DNA of 64,000 nt from Hydrogenophilales bacterium CG_4_10_14_3_um_filter_63_21. GTDB lineage: Bacteria; Pseudomonadota; Gammaproteobacteria; Burkholderiales; Thiobacillaceae. The notes below the pieces were generated by a model, which was given only the letters and a program-made list of their open reading frames with translations, was not told where the DNA came from and ran no database searches. Location of the stretch: contig PFJX01000081.1 of the NCBI GenBank assembly GCA_002784045.1, forward strand, positions 38,566 through 102,565, in the 5' to 3' direction. The translations under genes and the position numbers were made by a program. Below, piece after piece: positions 9,613-18,204 of the stretch (position 1 is its first letter; every line of letters begins with the position of its first letter).

Positions 9613-10207
9613 GAATACCGGCGGCGTGTCGTTCAAGGTGGGGGTTATCCATGCCTCGCGCCCTGGCTTTGCACAGGTGACCTTCCCCGATCTGGATGGC
9701 CTGGTCAGCGCCTGGCTGCCGGTGGTGATGCGAAAGTCGCTCAAGGACAAGGAATGCTTCACCCCCGATCTTGGCGAGCATGTGGCCTGTGTGCTCGATG
9801 AGAACTTCGAGAATGGGGTGGTGCTGGGCGCGGTGTATTCGGATGCCGATGCGCCGCCAGTGGCCAGCCACGACAAGCTGCACTTCCGCTTTTTCGACGG
9901 CGGCAGTTTTGAGTATGACCGCAGCAGCGGCACGCTGACCATCGTGACCACCGGGCCGGTAAATGTGACGGCCGCAGGGCCGGTGACGGTGAAAGCGCCC
10001 AGTGTGACCATTGACGCGCCGGAGACCACCATTACTGGCAACCTGCTGGTGAAGAAGAAACTGACCTACCAGGGAGGGATGGCCGGTAGCGGTGGTGAGG
10101 GCGGCGCGTCAGCCGTCATTGATGGCGGCGTGCAGGTCAATGGCGACGTCAACGCCACGGGCAGCGTCATGGACGGTAGCGGAAACTCGAACCACCACAG
10201 CCACTGA
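9605..10207 (+). CDS. Phage baseplate assembly protein V (spike)
   Basis: ATG at 9605 overlaps the gpD stop; beta-helical repeats and terminal NSNHHSH; track start at 9488 is too early. Confidence 0.85.
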   Translation: MAENTGGVSFKVGVIHASRPGFAQVTFPDLDGLVSAWLPVVMRKSLKDKECFTPDLGEHVACVLDENFENGVVLGAVYSDADAPPVASHDKLHFRFFDGGSFEYDRSSGTLTIVTTGPVNVTAAGPVTVKAPSVTIDAPETTITGNLLVKKKLTYQGGMAGSGGEGGASAVIDGGVQVNGDVNATGSVMDGSGNSNHHSH

Positions 10208-10293
10208 GGCGGCCTGATCCGTCCGTTTTGGGGCGGATCAAACATTAAAGCCCTTTAATATCCGGCAGGCGAGGCGGTGGGCATCCTACGCCC

Positions 10294-10656
10294 ATGAGCC
10301 GCGTAGACCGCATTACCCATCAAGACTGGCAGCCCGCCCTGGGCACCGATGACATCGTCGGTGGCCTGGAGGATATCGACCAGTGCATTCGCATCATCCT
10401 GGGCACGCCCCTGGGGAGCGATCCGCACCGTCCTGACTTCGGCTCCAACATCCACCGTTACATCGACTGGCCGCAAGACCGTGCCGTGACCTACCTGGTG
10501 CGCGAGGTTTTCCGGGCTGTGCGCCGTTGGGAAAAGCGCGTCGGCGAGATGGATGTGCGGGTCAGCCATGAAGTTGCGGCCTTGGTGATCACGGTGGTCT
10601 GGCGGCCTGCCAGTGGTGGCAGCGAGAACACGACTGCGCTGAGGTTCGACCAATGA
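10294..10656 (+). CDS. Baseplate assembly protein W
   Basis: MSRVDRITHQDWQPALGTDDIVGGLEDIDQCIRIILGTPLGSDPHRPDFGSNI, gp25-like. Confidence 0.9.
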   Translation: MSRVDRITHQDWQPALGTDDIVGGLEDIDQCIRIILGTPLGSDPHRPDFGSNIHRYIDWPQDRAVTYLVREVFRAVRRWEKRVGEMDVRVSHEVAALVITVVWRPASGGSENTTALRFDQ

Positions 10657-11804
10657 GCACGCTGCCCGAGCCGAACTTCATCGACCGCGATCCGCAAGCC
10701 ATCACTGCGGAAATGGTGGCCAGCTACGAGGCCATGACCGGCAAGACGCTCCAGCCCGCCCAGGTGGAGCGATTGATTGTTGACCTGTTCGCCTACCGGG
10801 AAAGCCTGGTTCGCATCGGCATCCAGGAGGCTGCCAAGCAGAACCTGGTCGCTTTTGCCAGAGCGCCCATGCTGGATTACCTGGGCGAGTTGGTCGGGGT
10901 CTATCGGCTGGCAGCCAAGACCGCCCGCGCCGATGTGCGCGTGGTCTTCGCCCAGCCCTTGGCCACAGCCTTGGAGATTCCGGCAAGCACTCGGTTCGAA
11001 GCTTCCGGCATCCAGTTTCAGGCGACCGGCAAACAGATCGTGGCGGCTGGCACCGTGGAAGTGGATGTGCCGGTCGAGGCGGTTGAGTCCGGCGTGTCGG
11101 GCAATGGCTTTCTGCCTGGCCAGATCAATACGCTGGTCGATGAATTGGGGGTCGATGTCGCCTCGGTGGCCAACGTCGGCATCACCTACGGCGGGAGCGA
11201 GGCGGAAAGCGATGACCGCCTGCGCGAGCGCATCCGCCTGGCTCCTGAAGCCTTCACGGTGGCGGGTTCCTTCGGGGCCTATCGCCACCACGCCATGAGT
11301 GCCCATCAGGACATCGTCGACGTCGCTGTCATGGGGCCGGACTTGATCCTTGCGGACGGTCTTCTGGTGTCGAGCAATGACATCCCGCCCGGCGTGGTGC
11401 GCCTGTTTCCCCTGGCCAAGACGGGCTTGCCGCCCCAGGTGATCCTGGATGCGGTAGCAGTCACCTGCACGGCGGACAAGGTGCGCCCCCTGACTGACTT
11501 GGTGGAAGTGCGCGTGCCGGTCGAGGCTCCCTTTGCCATCGTGGCCCGCCTGACCTTGTACCGCGACCAGGAGGCGGCCCCGGTGCTGGCCGCTGCCCGT
11601 GCCGCTGCCGACAGCTATGTCGCAAAGCAGCAGGCCAAGCTGGGGCGCGACGTGGTGCCGTCGCAGATCGTGGCCGCGCTGTCCGTGCCGGGGGTGTATC
11701 GCGTCGAACTGGTCAGCCCGGCCAACCTGATCCAGGTGCCGATGGAAGGCTGGGCGCACTGCACCGGCATCGATATCCAGTTCGCGGGAGGGGCCGATGG
11801 CTGA
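10653..11804 (+). CDS. Baseplate assembly protein J
   Basis: MSTLPEPNFIDRDPQAITAEMVASYEAMTGKTLQPAQVERLI...; overlaps W. Confidence 0.9.
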   Translation: MSTLPEPNFIDRDPQAITAEMVASYEAMTGKTLQPAQVERLIVDLFAYRESLVRIGIQEAAKQNLVAFARAPMLDYLGELVGVYRLAAKTARADVRVVFAQPLATALEIPASTRFEASGIQFQATGKQIVAAGTVEVDVPVEAVESGVSGNGFLPGQINTLVDELGVDVASVANVGITYGGSEAESDDRLRERIRLAPEAFTVAGSFGAYRHHAMSAHQDIVDVAVMGPDLILADGLLVSSNDIPPGVVRLFPLAKTGLPPQVILDAVAVTCTADKVRPLTDLVEVRVPVEAPFAIVARLTLYRDQEAAPVLAAARAAADSYVAKQQAKLGRDVVPSQIVAALSVPGVYRVELVSPANLIQVPMEGWAHCTGIDIQFAGGADG

Positions 11805-12543
11805 CCTGACGCCCCCGGTCATTTCGACCGACCCGAAGCTGAAGGCGCTGGCCGCTCTTTCCGAGCGGCTCTCGACGCTTGATTTGACCCCGGTGTTGAC
11901 CAACCTGGTCGATGCGGTGGAGGCCGACGTGCTGCCCTGTCTGGCCGACCAGTTCCACGTCATGGGCGATGAGGGCTGGTTGCTGGCCAACACCGATGAG
12001 CGCCGCCGCAAGCTGATCAAGCAGTCCATCGAGATTCACCGCCACAAGGGCACGGTGTGGGCGGTCAAGAGCGTGCTGGAAGCCTTGGCCGTTTCTGCCG
12101 AAGTGACCGAGTGGTGGCAGACCGTGCCGCGTGGTGCGCCGTACACCTTCGACCTGCTCGCCTGGGTGAATGACAACCTGAGTGACACCAGCGCGGTGCT
12201 GTCTCCGGAGACTTACCAGCGCCTGCGCCGCCTGGTGGATATGAACAAGCCCGTGCGCAGCCACTTCAGCTTCCGCGTTGGGGCACGTTTCGACGATGCC
12301 CTGGGAGCCGCTAACGCCAGCCAGGTAGCCGCCGTGGGGCGCTGGCCAGCCGATGCCGTTGCCGTACAGCCGCCCCCGGCGGCCAACCCCATCCAGGTCG
12401 CCGGGGCTGCCGATTCGCAGGCCCTGGGGCGCTGGACAGGTGTCCCGGCTGCCGTGCAGCCGCCGCCTGCCATCCATCTGTTGCGTGCGGCCTCTGCCGC
12501 CCGTTCCTTAACCGTGATTCGCATCTCAATGGAGGCTCGATGA
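11797..12543 (+). CDS. Phage tail protein I
   Basis: N-terminal region typical of P2 gpI; overlaps J. Confidence 0.82.
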   Translation: MADLTPPVISTDPKLKALAALSERLSTLDLTPVLTNLVDAVEADVLPCLADQFHVMGDEGWLLANTDERRRKLIKQSIEIHRHKGTVWAVKSVLEALAVSAEVTEWWQTVPRGAPYTFDLLAWVNDNLSDTSAVLSPETYQRLRRLVDMNKPVRSHFSFRVGARFDDALGAANASQVAAVGRWPADAVAVQPPPAANPIQVAGAADSQALGRWTGVPAAVQPPPAIHLLRAASAARSLTVIRISMEAR

Positions 12544-14678
12544 GTACGCCTTTACAACCGGTCATCCTCGAAGCGGGGCTTGCCGCCGTCTGGCGGGCCA
12601 CCAATGACGGCGTGGCCGCCCAAATCACCCACATTGCCCTCGGCGATGCTGGGTATGTGCCGTTCCAGTCCCAGGTGGGCATGCGCTCCGAGCGCGTCCG
12701 CTACCCGGTGGCCGATGGCTCCCGCGTCTCACCCCGGCAAATCCACCTGACCGCCCTGGCCGATGGCGCTACCGAGTTCTGGGTGCGCGAGGCCGCCTTC
12801 ATCCTTTCGGACGGCACTGTGTTCGCCGTCTGGTCGCACCCGACCACGGCGCTGGCCTACAAATCCGCCAACGTCGATCTGCTGCTGGCTTATGACCTGG
12901 AACTGACTGCCGTCCCGGCGGGATCGGTGGTGGTGGAAAGCACCGGCGCCGGGCTGAATCTTGCCCTGTCTGCCGAACTGGCCGCGCTGGCTGCCGCTCA
13001 GGTTTCCGGCATGCTGCGCGACCTGCACCAGCAGGATCGCCTGACCGCCGTCGAGGGCCGGGCCGGTGGCCTGGAGCAAGCCCGCGACCAGATGCGGACT
13101 GATCTGGAGAAGGCCCGCGCCTACACCGCCAAGGTGGAAGCCGAAACCGACACCCTGGGCAAGGTCGCCGCCTGGCAGTCCGAATCCCAGGCCGAGGTGC
13201 TGCGCGGCATGGGGCAATCCGGCCTGTACCTGACGCGGGGCTACACCTTCGGCGGCAATGCGGCCTTCGACCGCCCCTTCGCCGAGAACTGGAACCCGGC
13301 AGGCATCCACAACCATCCCAACTATGACGGCATGCCCGGTACCGCCGAGTTTTCGACCATCGTCAACGGCTACTACCTGCGCACCCGCCACAACGACTAC
13401 CTGCTGCGCCGCCCGGCCAATGCCGGTTCGGCCTTCCTGGCCACCGAGGCGGTGTCCGCCCCGGCGCTGCCTGCCGCCGTGGCCAATGCGGGCGACGTGG
13501 CCGCGCAGATCGCCGCGATGCGTGGCCTGTTCGCCGACTACGCCGCCGGGCAGTGGCCTGCTGGTTTCGGCTGGACGCTCTCCTACGTCGAGTTCTGGTT
13601 CGAGCCGCTGTCCGCCGCCTTTGGCGACACCTTCGACAGCTTCCGCCACCAGCAGCGCATTTCCGACCTGGACAGCGCATTCCGCGAGGCCATGCGCTAC
13701 AACGCCGGGGGCTACAAGGATCGTTTCGAGAACGTCCCCTACGAGCCGCCCGTGGTGCGTTGGATCGAGAACGGCAAGCCGGTACTGGCCCGCCTGCGCT
13801 ACCGCATCGCCGCCGTCGATGTCTCGCACCTGGGCGACCTGCGGCCCCACATCGAGACTGTCGATGACCCGGCCTACCGGCAGGGCTTCGGACGCGACTC
13901 GGGGCGCTTCCGGGTGCTGGAGGGCGACAACGCCCCCGGCAAACTGGATGAGCTGATGGCCGCCATTCCCGGCCTGGACGGCGCTGGGGCCAACCTCGCC
14001 GAAACCTACCGGGAATACGGCATCGACACCACGATCCGCCGCTGGGACGGCGCGGCAGCGACCAACGCGGCCTACTACAACCGCTTCGCCCGCGCCTGGG
14101 CCGATGCCGCCAACCGCGATGCCTTCCACCGGGGCTTCAACGATCCGACCCTGTTCGCCGCGCTGACCACCCGTGGCGAGGTGCTGCCGATGGGCATGGA
14201 TGGCCGGGTGTATCGCTTCAGCTACGCCATCCCCTTCGAGCTGGTGCTGCGCACCCCGCTGGAAGGCTGGAATCCGCATGGCCTGCCCGAGGCCGGGAAC
14301 CTGAGCGGCGCTGGCAGCCAGGCCGACCCGTACAACGGCTGGCGGCGCGACGGCACCTTCTACCGCGTGCCGACCGCCTTCTATTCCGGCGGTGCGCCGG
14401 GCGATGCCGCCGACACCGGCATGGCCGATGCCTGGGTGAGCGACGGTGGCGGCACGGCCCGCAGCGTCAAGGGCAGCGGCATCTACGTCGGCCTACCGGA
14501 AATCGCCGGTATCGGCTCCATTCGGGTACGCCACCCGATCTACCCGGTTTTCCACGAAGGCAGCCATGCCTTTGCGGAATTGCAGGGGCTGCGCCGGGAG
14601 CAGGGGGAAACCCTCGCTTCTCTGGCCACCAGCCTCATCGACACCCAGCGTCGGCAAATCGCCCCGCTGACCGTTTAA
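12540..14678 (+). CDS. Phage tail-collar fibre protein
   Basis: N-terminus MSTPLQPVILEAGLAAVWRATNDGVAAQITHIALGDAGYVP typical of P2-type fibres. Confidence 0.85.
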   Translation: MSTPLQPVILEAGLAAVWRATNDGVAAQITHIALGDAGYVPFQSQVGMRSERVRYPVADGSRVSPRQIHLTALADGATEFWVREAAFILSDGTVFAVWSHPTTALAYKSANVDLLLAYDLELTAVPAGSVVVESTGAGLNLALSAELAALAAAQVSGMLRDLHQQDRLTAVEGRAGGLEQARDQMRTDLEKARAYTAKVEAETDTLGKVAAWQSESQAEVLRGMGQSGLYLTRGYTFGGNAAFDRPFAENWNPAGIHNHPNYDGMPGTAEFSTIVNGYYLRTRHNDYLLRRPANAGSAFLATEAVSAPALPAAVANAGDVAAQIAAMRGLFADYAAGQWPAGFGWTLSYVEFWFEPLSAAFGDTFDSFRHQQRISDLDSAFREAMRYNAGGYKDRFENVPYEPPVVRWIENGKPVLARLRYRIAAVDVSHLGDLRPHIETVDDPAYRQGFGRDSGRFRVLEGDNAPGKLDELMAAIPGLDGAGANLAETYREYGIDTTIRRWDGAAATNAAYYNRFARAWADAANRDAFHRGFNDPTLFAALTTRGEVLPMGMDGRVYRFSYAIPFELVLRTPLEGWNPHGLPEAGNLSGAGSQADPYNGWRRDGTFYRVPTAFYSGGAPGDAADTGMADAWVSDGGGTARSVKGSGIYVGLPEIAGIGSIRVRHPIYPVFHEGSHAFAELQGLRREQGETLASLATSLIDTQRRQIAPLTV

Positions 14679-14704
14679 CCCACCCCTCAAAGGAGTAACA
14701 CCTC

Positions 14705-15397
14705 ATGAGTCTCGAAACTCAAATCGCCAACCTAGTGGCGGCGACCAACCAGCTTACCGGCGAGGTGAGCGGGAAGATGACCCAGATCGATCAGCGGGTC
14801 GAACAGAAGCGCGGCGAACTGGATGCCTGGCGATCTGCTGCTCGCCACGAGTTTGTGTTCCCGACGACGATGCGCTACGGAAACGTTAGCCACAACAAGG
14901 CCGAGTTGCTCGTGAATAACGCTGCCAACGTCAGTGCCGACCCGGCAAAAAGTAAGTGGGTTCGTTGCGGCATGAACCTCGACTCGAAATCACGCGGATA
15001 TTTCTCCGAGGGTTCTCTCGTTGTCGTCTGCCTTGATCGCGCCATTACAGCCCCTCCGGGTCACTATCAGAACCCACCTTACTCCAGTGATTGGAGCGCA
15101 ACGTATATGCAGTTCGTGATCGCGAACGAGTCTGCGACGTCCGAAGGTATCGATGCTCGGCTGGCCGCTTTGGGCATTACTCCTGAATTGGCCGGTGCTT
15201 GGTCGGATCACTCACATCGCGTGCGTACTACGGCTGTGAGCGTTCCCTCCCTGCATCCCTATTCGCAGCTATTTGTCCGATTCGTCAATCTGAGTTCCTA
15301 CGATCCTCAAGGTCGTGTGCCTCAGGACATTTTGAGCTTTGGCGGCGATGGCATTTTTGCCATCGACCATGTTGCGGCCTATCCGTTTTCCTTTTGA
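14705..15397 (+). CDS. Second tail-fibre-like / receptor-binding protein
   Basis: Follows the main fibre; coiled-coil-like N-terminus; lower GC than surroundings. Confidence 0.55.
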   Translation: MSLETQIANLVAATNQLTGEVSGKMTQIDQRVEQKRGELDAWRSAARHEFVFPTTMRYGNVSHNKAELLVNNAANVSADPAKSKWVRCGMNLDSKSRGYFSEGSLVVVCLDRAITAPPGHYQNPPYSSDWSATYMQFVIANESATSEGIDARLAALGITPELAGAWSDHSHRVRTTAVSVPSLHPYSQLFVRFVNLSSYDPQGRVPQDILSFGGDGIFAIDHVAAYPFSF

Positions 15398-15402
15398 GGT
15401 GC

Positions 15403-15669
15403 ATGATGAAAGAACAGACTGTTGACACGACGATTCCTCTTGACCCGGTTGCTATCAAAGAGTTGGCCGATTCCATTAATGCGGATGTAATCCGCCGAAT
15501 GTGCGGTGCCCACATCGAGCGCCACTACCCGACCTACAAGCAGCTCAACCTCATGCGCTCCGGCACCAAGGCCGAGCGGGACAAGTTGGACGCCTTCATC
15601 AACGCCTGCCGGGACTGGAGCAACGGCGAGAACCCCGATCCCGCCTCCCTTGAGGCCATTCAGCCGTGA
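15403..15669 (+). CDS. Small phage protein downstream of fibre gene
   Basis: MMKEQTVDTTIPLDPVAIKELADSIN..., GAGGTG upstream of ATG; track start 15199 lies inside the fibre gene. Confidence 0.55.
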   Translation: MMKEQTVDTTIPLDPVAIKELADSINADVIRRMCGAHIERHYPTYKQLNLMRSGTKAERDKLDAFINACRDWSNGENPDPASLEAIQP

Positions 15670-16100
15670 AGTGGCCATACCTGACCCGTTACACCGATGA
15701 ACTCCCCGAGGGCGTCGGTGGCGAGGCGCGTGGCCCCCTGGTGCGTATCCGCACGAAATACCGGGATGACCAGGGTATCCACGCCCACGAGTACGAGCAT
15801 GTGCGCCAGTGGTGGACGGCGGGGCTGGTCGGGGCGGCGCTGATCGTGGTGTTCGCATTGGCCATCCACATGCCGCAAGTCGCCAGCCTGGCTGCGCTGG
15901 GCTTTCTGGCCCACCCGTTGGGTTACGCCCTCTGGCCACGCCACCGGCTGTGGTGCGAGGTGCAGGCGTATCGGGAACAGATGCGGCACCCCGACTGCAA
16001 CGGCGGCTTTTTGACGCTGGAGGATGCCGCCGAGCGGCTGGCCAATCCGCGTTATCGCTTGGGGATCACGGCAGCCGATGCACGTCGGCTGCTGGCCTGA
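15666..16100 (+). CDS. Phage membrane protein with HEXXH motif
   Basis: GIHAHEYEHVRQWW followed by hydrophobic segments. Confidence 0.6.
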   Translation: MKWPYLTRYTDELPEGVGGEARGPLVRIRTKYRDDQGIHAHEYEHVRQWWTAGLVGAALIVVFALAIHMPQVASLAALGFLAHPLGYALWPRHRLWCEVQAYREQMRHPDCNGGFLTLEDAAERLANPRYRLGITAADARRLLA

Positions 16101-16209
16101 CAGGAGGAATCGACGATCAACTGAGAAAAGAAGGAAGCGACCGCCTGGTGTTAGAGCACCGGGCGGCCCCGCAGAACTTGCAGCCGTAACTGCAAACCGT
16201 TGGCCAGGG

Positions 16210-16239
16210 CTTCCCCCACCTGTGCACAGGCATAGGAAG
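16210..16239. promoter_or_regulatory. Two-layer symmetric dyad upstream of the com-like gene
   Basis: CTTCC-N4-CCTGTGCACAGG-N4-GGAAG. Confidence 0.4.
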
Positions 16240-16276
16240 TCTAAGGCGGTTTTGACAATACGAAAATGTTTTGCAA

Positions 16277-16474
16277 ATGCTGCAAGAAGATATCCGCTGC
16301 GGCCAGTGCCAGAGAAAGCTGGCAGTGGGCCGCTACATCGAGATGGAAATCAAGTGCCCGCGCTGCGGCACCATGAATCACCTGAAGGCCACGAGCCTCA
16401 CGCCTGAACGCCATCGAGCGTCTGACTTTGGAGATGACGATGAGCGAAATCCCGCAACGAGTGATGCCGGGTGA
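16277..16474 (+). CDS. com: Com-like zinc-finger translational regulator
   Basis: MLQEDIRCGQCQRKLAVGRYIEMEIKCPRCGTMNHLKA: CxxC...CxxC as in Mu Com; 3' end overlaps the methyltransferase start. Confidence 0.8.
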   Translation: MLQEDIRCGQCQRKLAVGRYIEMEIKCPRCGTMNHLKATSLTPERHRASDFGDDDERNPATSDAG

Positions 16475-17294
16475 CATCTGGCATATTGGCAGGCACCGGT
16501 TGGCCTGCCTGGACGCAACCGACCCCTGGGGGGTTGCCAGGCTGTTCGGCAAGGAAACCTGGGACGTTCTGCTGACCAGCCCGCCGTATGCCCACCAGCG
16601 CACCTACGGCCTGCCCAACTTCGACTGGTCGCGGCTGATGGTCGGGGCGACAGAAGCCGCCCTGCGCCATGCGTCGGAGCGGTTCCATGCGCTGTTCAAT
16701 CTGGGCCTGGTGCATCGGCATGGCCGGGTGGATGAATACTGGCGAGCCTGGCTGATCGCCTGTCGGCGGCTGGGGCTGCCGCTCTACGGCTGGTATGTCT
16801 GGGACAAGTGCTTCGGCTTTCCTGGAAACCATCATGGCCGCCTCAGCCCCTCCCACGAGTTCATTTTCCACTTGGCCCGCAATCCGTGGTCACCCGCCAA
16901 GTGGCTCAAGAAGAAACACCTGGCAGTGCGCGGTGGCCAGGGTAGCCGGACTTGTGACGGTCGGCTGCGTCCCTGGTCAAGCCCCCAGGCTTGCGCCCAG
17001 CCGACGAAGATACCGGACAGCGTAATCCGCTTGCCCAGCGAGCGACGGCGTGGCATCCATACCCGGCACCATCCGGCAGTGTTCCCGGTCGATCTGCCAT
17101 TGTTCCTGCTGCGGACGTTCGGCCAAGCGGGTTGCGTGGTCTATGAGCCGTTCGCGGGCAGTGGCACCACCATCCTGGCCGCCGAGCAGCTTGGCATGAC
17201 GGTCAGGGCAGTCGAGATCAGCCCGCACTACTGCGACCTGATCCTGACCAGGGTCGAACAAGAAACGGGCATCCAGCCTGTGAAGGAGGTGTGA
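16440..17294 (+). CDS. Site-specific DNA methyltransferase, beta-class motif order
   Basis: LLTSPPYAHQRTYG (motif IV) precedes YEPFAGSGTTILAAEQLG (motif I); ATG 16440 with GGAG upstream. Confidence 0.85.
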   Translation: MSEIPQRVMPGDIWHIGRHRLACLDATDPWGVARLFGKETWDVLLTSPPYAHQRTYGLPNFDWSRLMVGATEAALRHASERFHALFNLGLVHRHGRVDEYWRAWLIACRRLGLPLYGWYVWDKCFGFPGNHHGRLSPSHEFIFHLARNPWSPAKWLKKKHLAVRGGQGSRTCDGRLRPWSSPQACAQPTKIPDSVIRLPSERRRGIHTRHHPAVFPVDLPLFLLRTFGQAGCVVYEPFAGSGTTILAAEQLGMTVRAVEISPHYCDLILTRVEQETGIQPVKEV

Positions 17295-17295
17295 C

Positions 17296-18060
17296 ATGGC
17301 CACACCTATCGTTCCCTGGATCGGCGGCAAGCGTCGGCTGGCCAAGCGGATTCTGCCCATCTTCCCGGCCCACGAATGCTATGTGGAGCCGTTCGCAGGC
17401 GGTGCCGCCCTGTTCTTCTTGAAGGATCAGTCCGATGTCGAGGTGCTCAATGACATCAACGGCGAGCTGGTGAATCTCTACCGGGTCGTGAAGCACCACC
17501 TGGAAGAGTTCGTCAGGCAATTCAAGTGGGCGCTGATCAGTCGGCAAATCTACGGCTGGCTCAAGCAGACACCGGAGGAAACGCTGACAGATATCCAGCG
17601 GGCAGCCAGGTTCTATTACCTCCAGAAGATGGCCTTCGGCGGCAAGGTGGCCAATCAGACCTTCGGCACGGCCACGACCTCGGCACCGCGCCTGAACCTC
17701 CTGCGGATCGAGGAGGAACTATCAGCCGCCCACCTGCGGCTGTCCCGTACCTACATCGAACACTTGCCCTGGGATGAGTGCATCCGGCGCTACGACCGGC
17801 CCCACAGCCTGTTTTACCTCGACCCGCCCTACTGGGGCACCGAGGGGTACGGCGTGGGCTTCGGCCTGGATCAATACGCCCGGATGGCGAGCCTGGCCAA
17901 GTCCATCAAGGGCAAGATGGTCATTTCGGTGAATGACATCCCGGAGATGCGCCAGGTGTTCGATGGACTGGAGATGGAGCGTCTGGAGATCAGCTACACC
18001 GTGGGCGGTGCTGGCCGCAGCAAGGCCGTCTCCGGGGAGCTACTGATCCGCAACTGGTGA
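17296..18060 (+). CDS. D12-class (Dam-like) DNA adenine methyltransferase
   Basis: PWIGGKRRLAKRILPIFP, YVEPFAGGAALFF, FYLDPPYWGTEGYG. Confidence 0.9.
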   Translation: MATPIVPWIGGKRRLAKRILPIFPAHECYVEPFAGGAALFFLKDQSDVEVLNDINGELVNLYRVVKHHLEEFVRQFKWALISRQIYGWLKQTPEETLTDIQRAARFYYLQKMAFGGKVANQTFGTATTSAPRLNLLRIEEELSAAHLRLSRTYIEHLPWDECIRRYDRPHSLFYLDPPYWGTEGYGVGFGLDQYARMASLAKSIKGKMVISVNDIPEMRQVFDGLEMERLEISYTVGGAGRSKAVSGELLIRNW

Positions 18061-18076
18061 TCCAGCACAGACGACA

Positions 18077-18099
18077 AAGGGGCCGATGGCCCCTTGTCT
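18077..18099 (+). terminator. Terminator of the phage late operon
   Basis: AAGGGGCC-GAT-GGCCCCTT stem directly after the methyltransferase. Confidence 0.55.
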
Positions 18100-18149
18100 C
18101 TGCGTCGATAGAATGAAAATGTGTTTGAGCCGGTACAAACGATCAGGCC

Positions 18150-18195
18150 GGTGATTTATCCTGAGATTTCGCGTGAGTTTTCGCGGCGCGCTTCA
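18150..18195 (-). repeat. Mu-type right terminal transposase-binding end (attR)
   Basis: Inward from 18195: TGAAGCGCGCCGCGAAAACTCACGCGAAATCTCAGGATAAATC; closely resembles Mu R end TGAAGCGGCGCACGAAAAACGCGAAAGCGTTTCACGATAAATG. Confidence 0.85.
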
Positions 18196-18204
18196 CCAGA
18201 CACC

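Larger units (their letters stand above)
1..18195 (+). mobile_element. Mu-like transposable prophage, right (late) portion; left part lies outside the window
   Basis: Contiguous co-oriented capsid, Mu gp36/37-like, contractile tail, fibre, com and methyltransferase genes, ending in a Mu R-end-like sequence whose inward reading is TGAAGCGCGCCGCGAAAACTCACGCGAAATCTCAGGATAAATC. Confidence 0.88.

Noticed and set aside
10491-12029. 512-aa minus-strand ORF
   Set aside because: Antisense to baseplate genes W/J/I; no recognisable domain.
12729-14279. 516-aa minus-strand ORF
   Set aside because: Antisense to the tail-collar fibre gene; shadow ORF.
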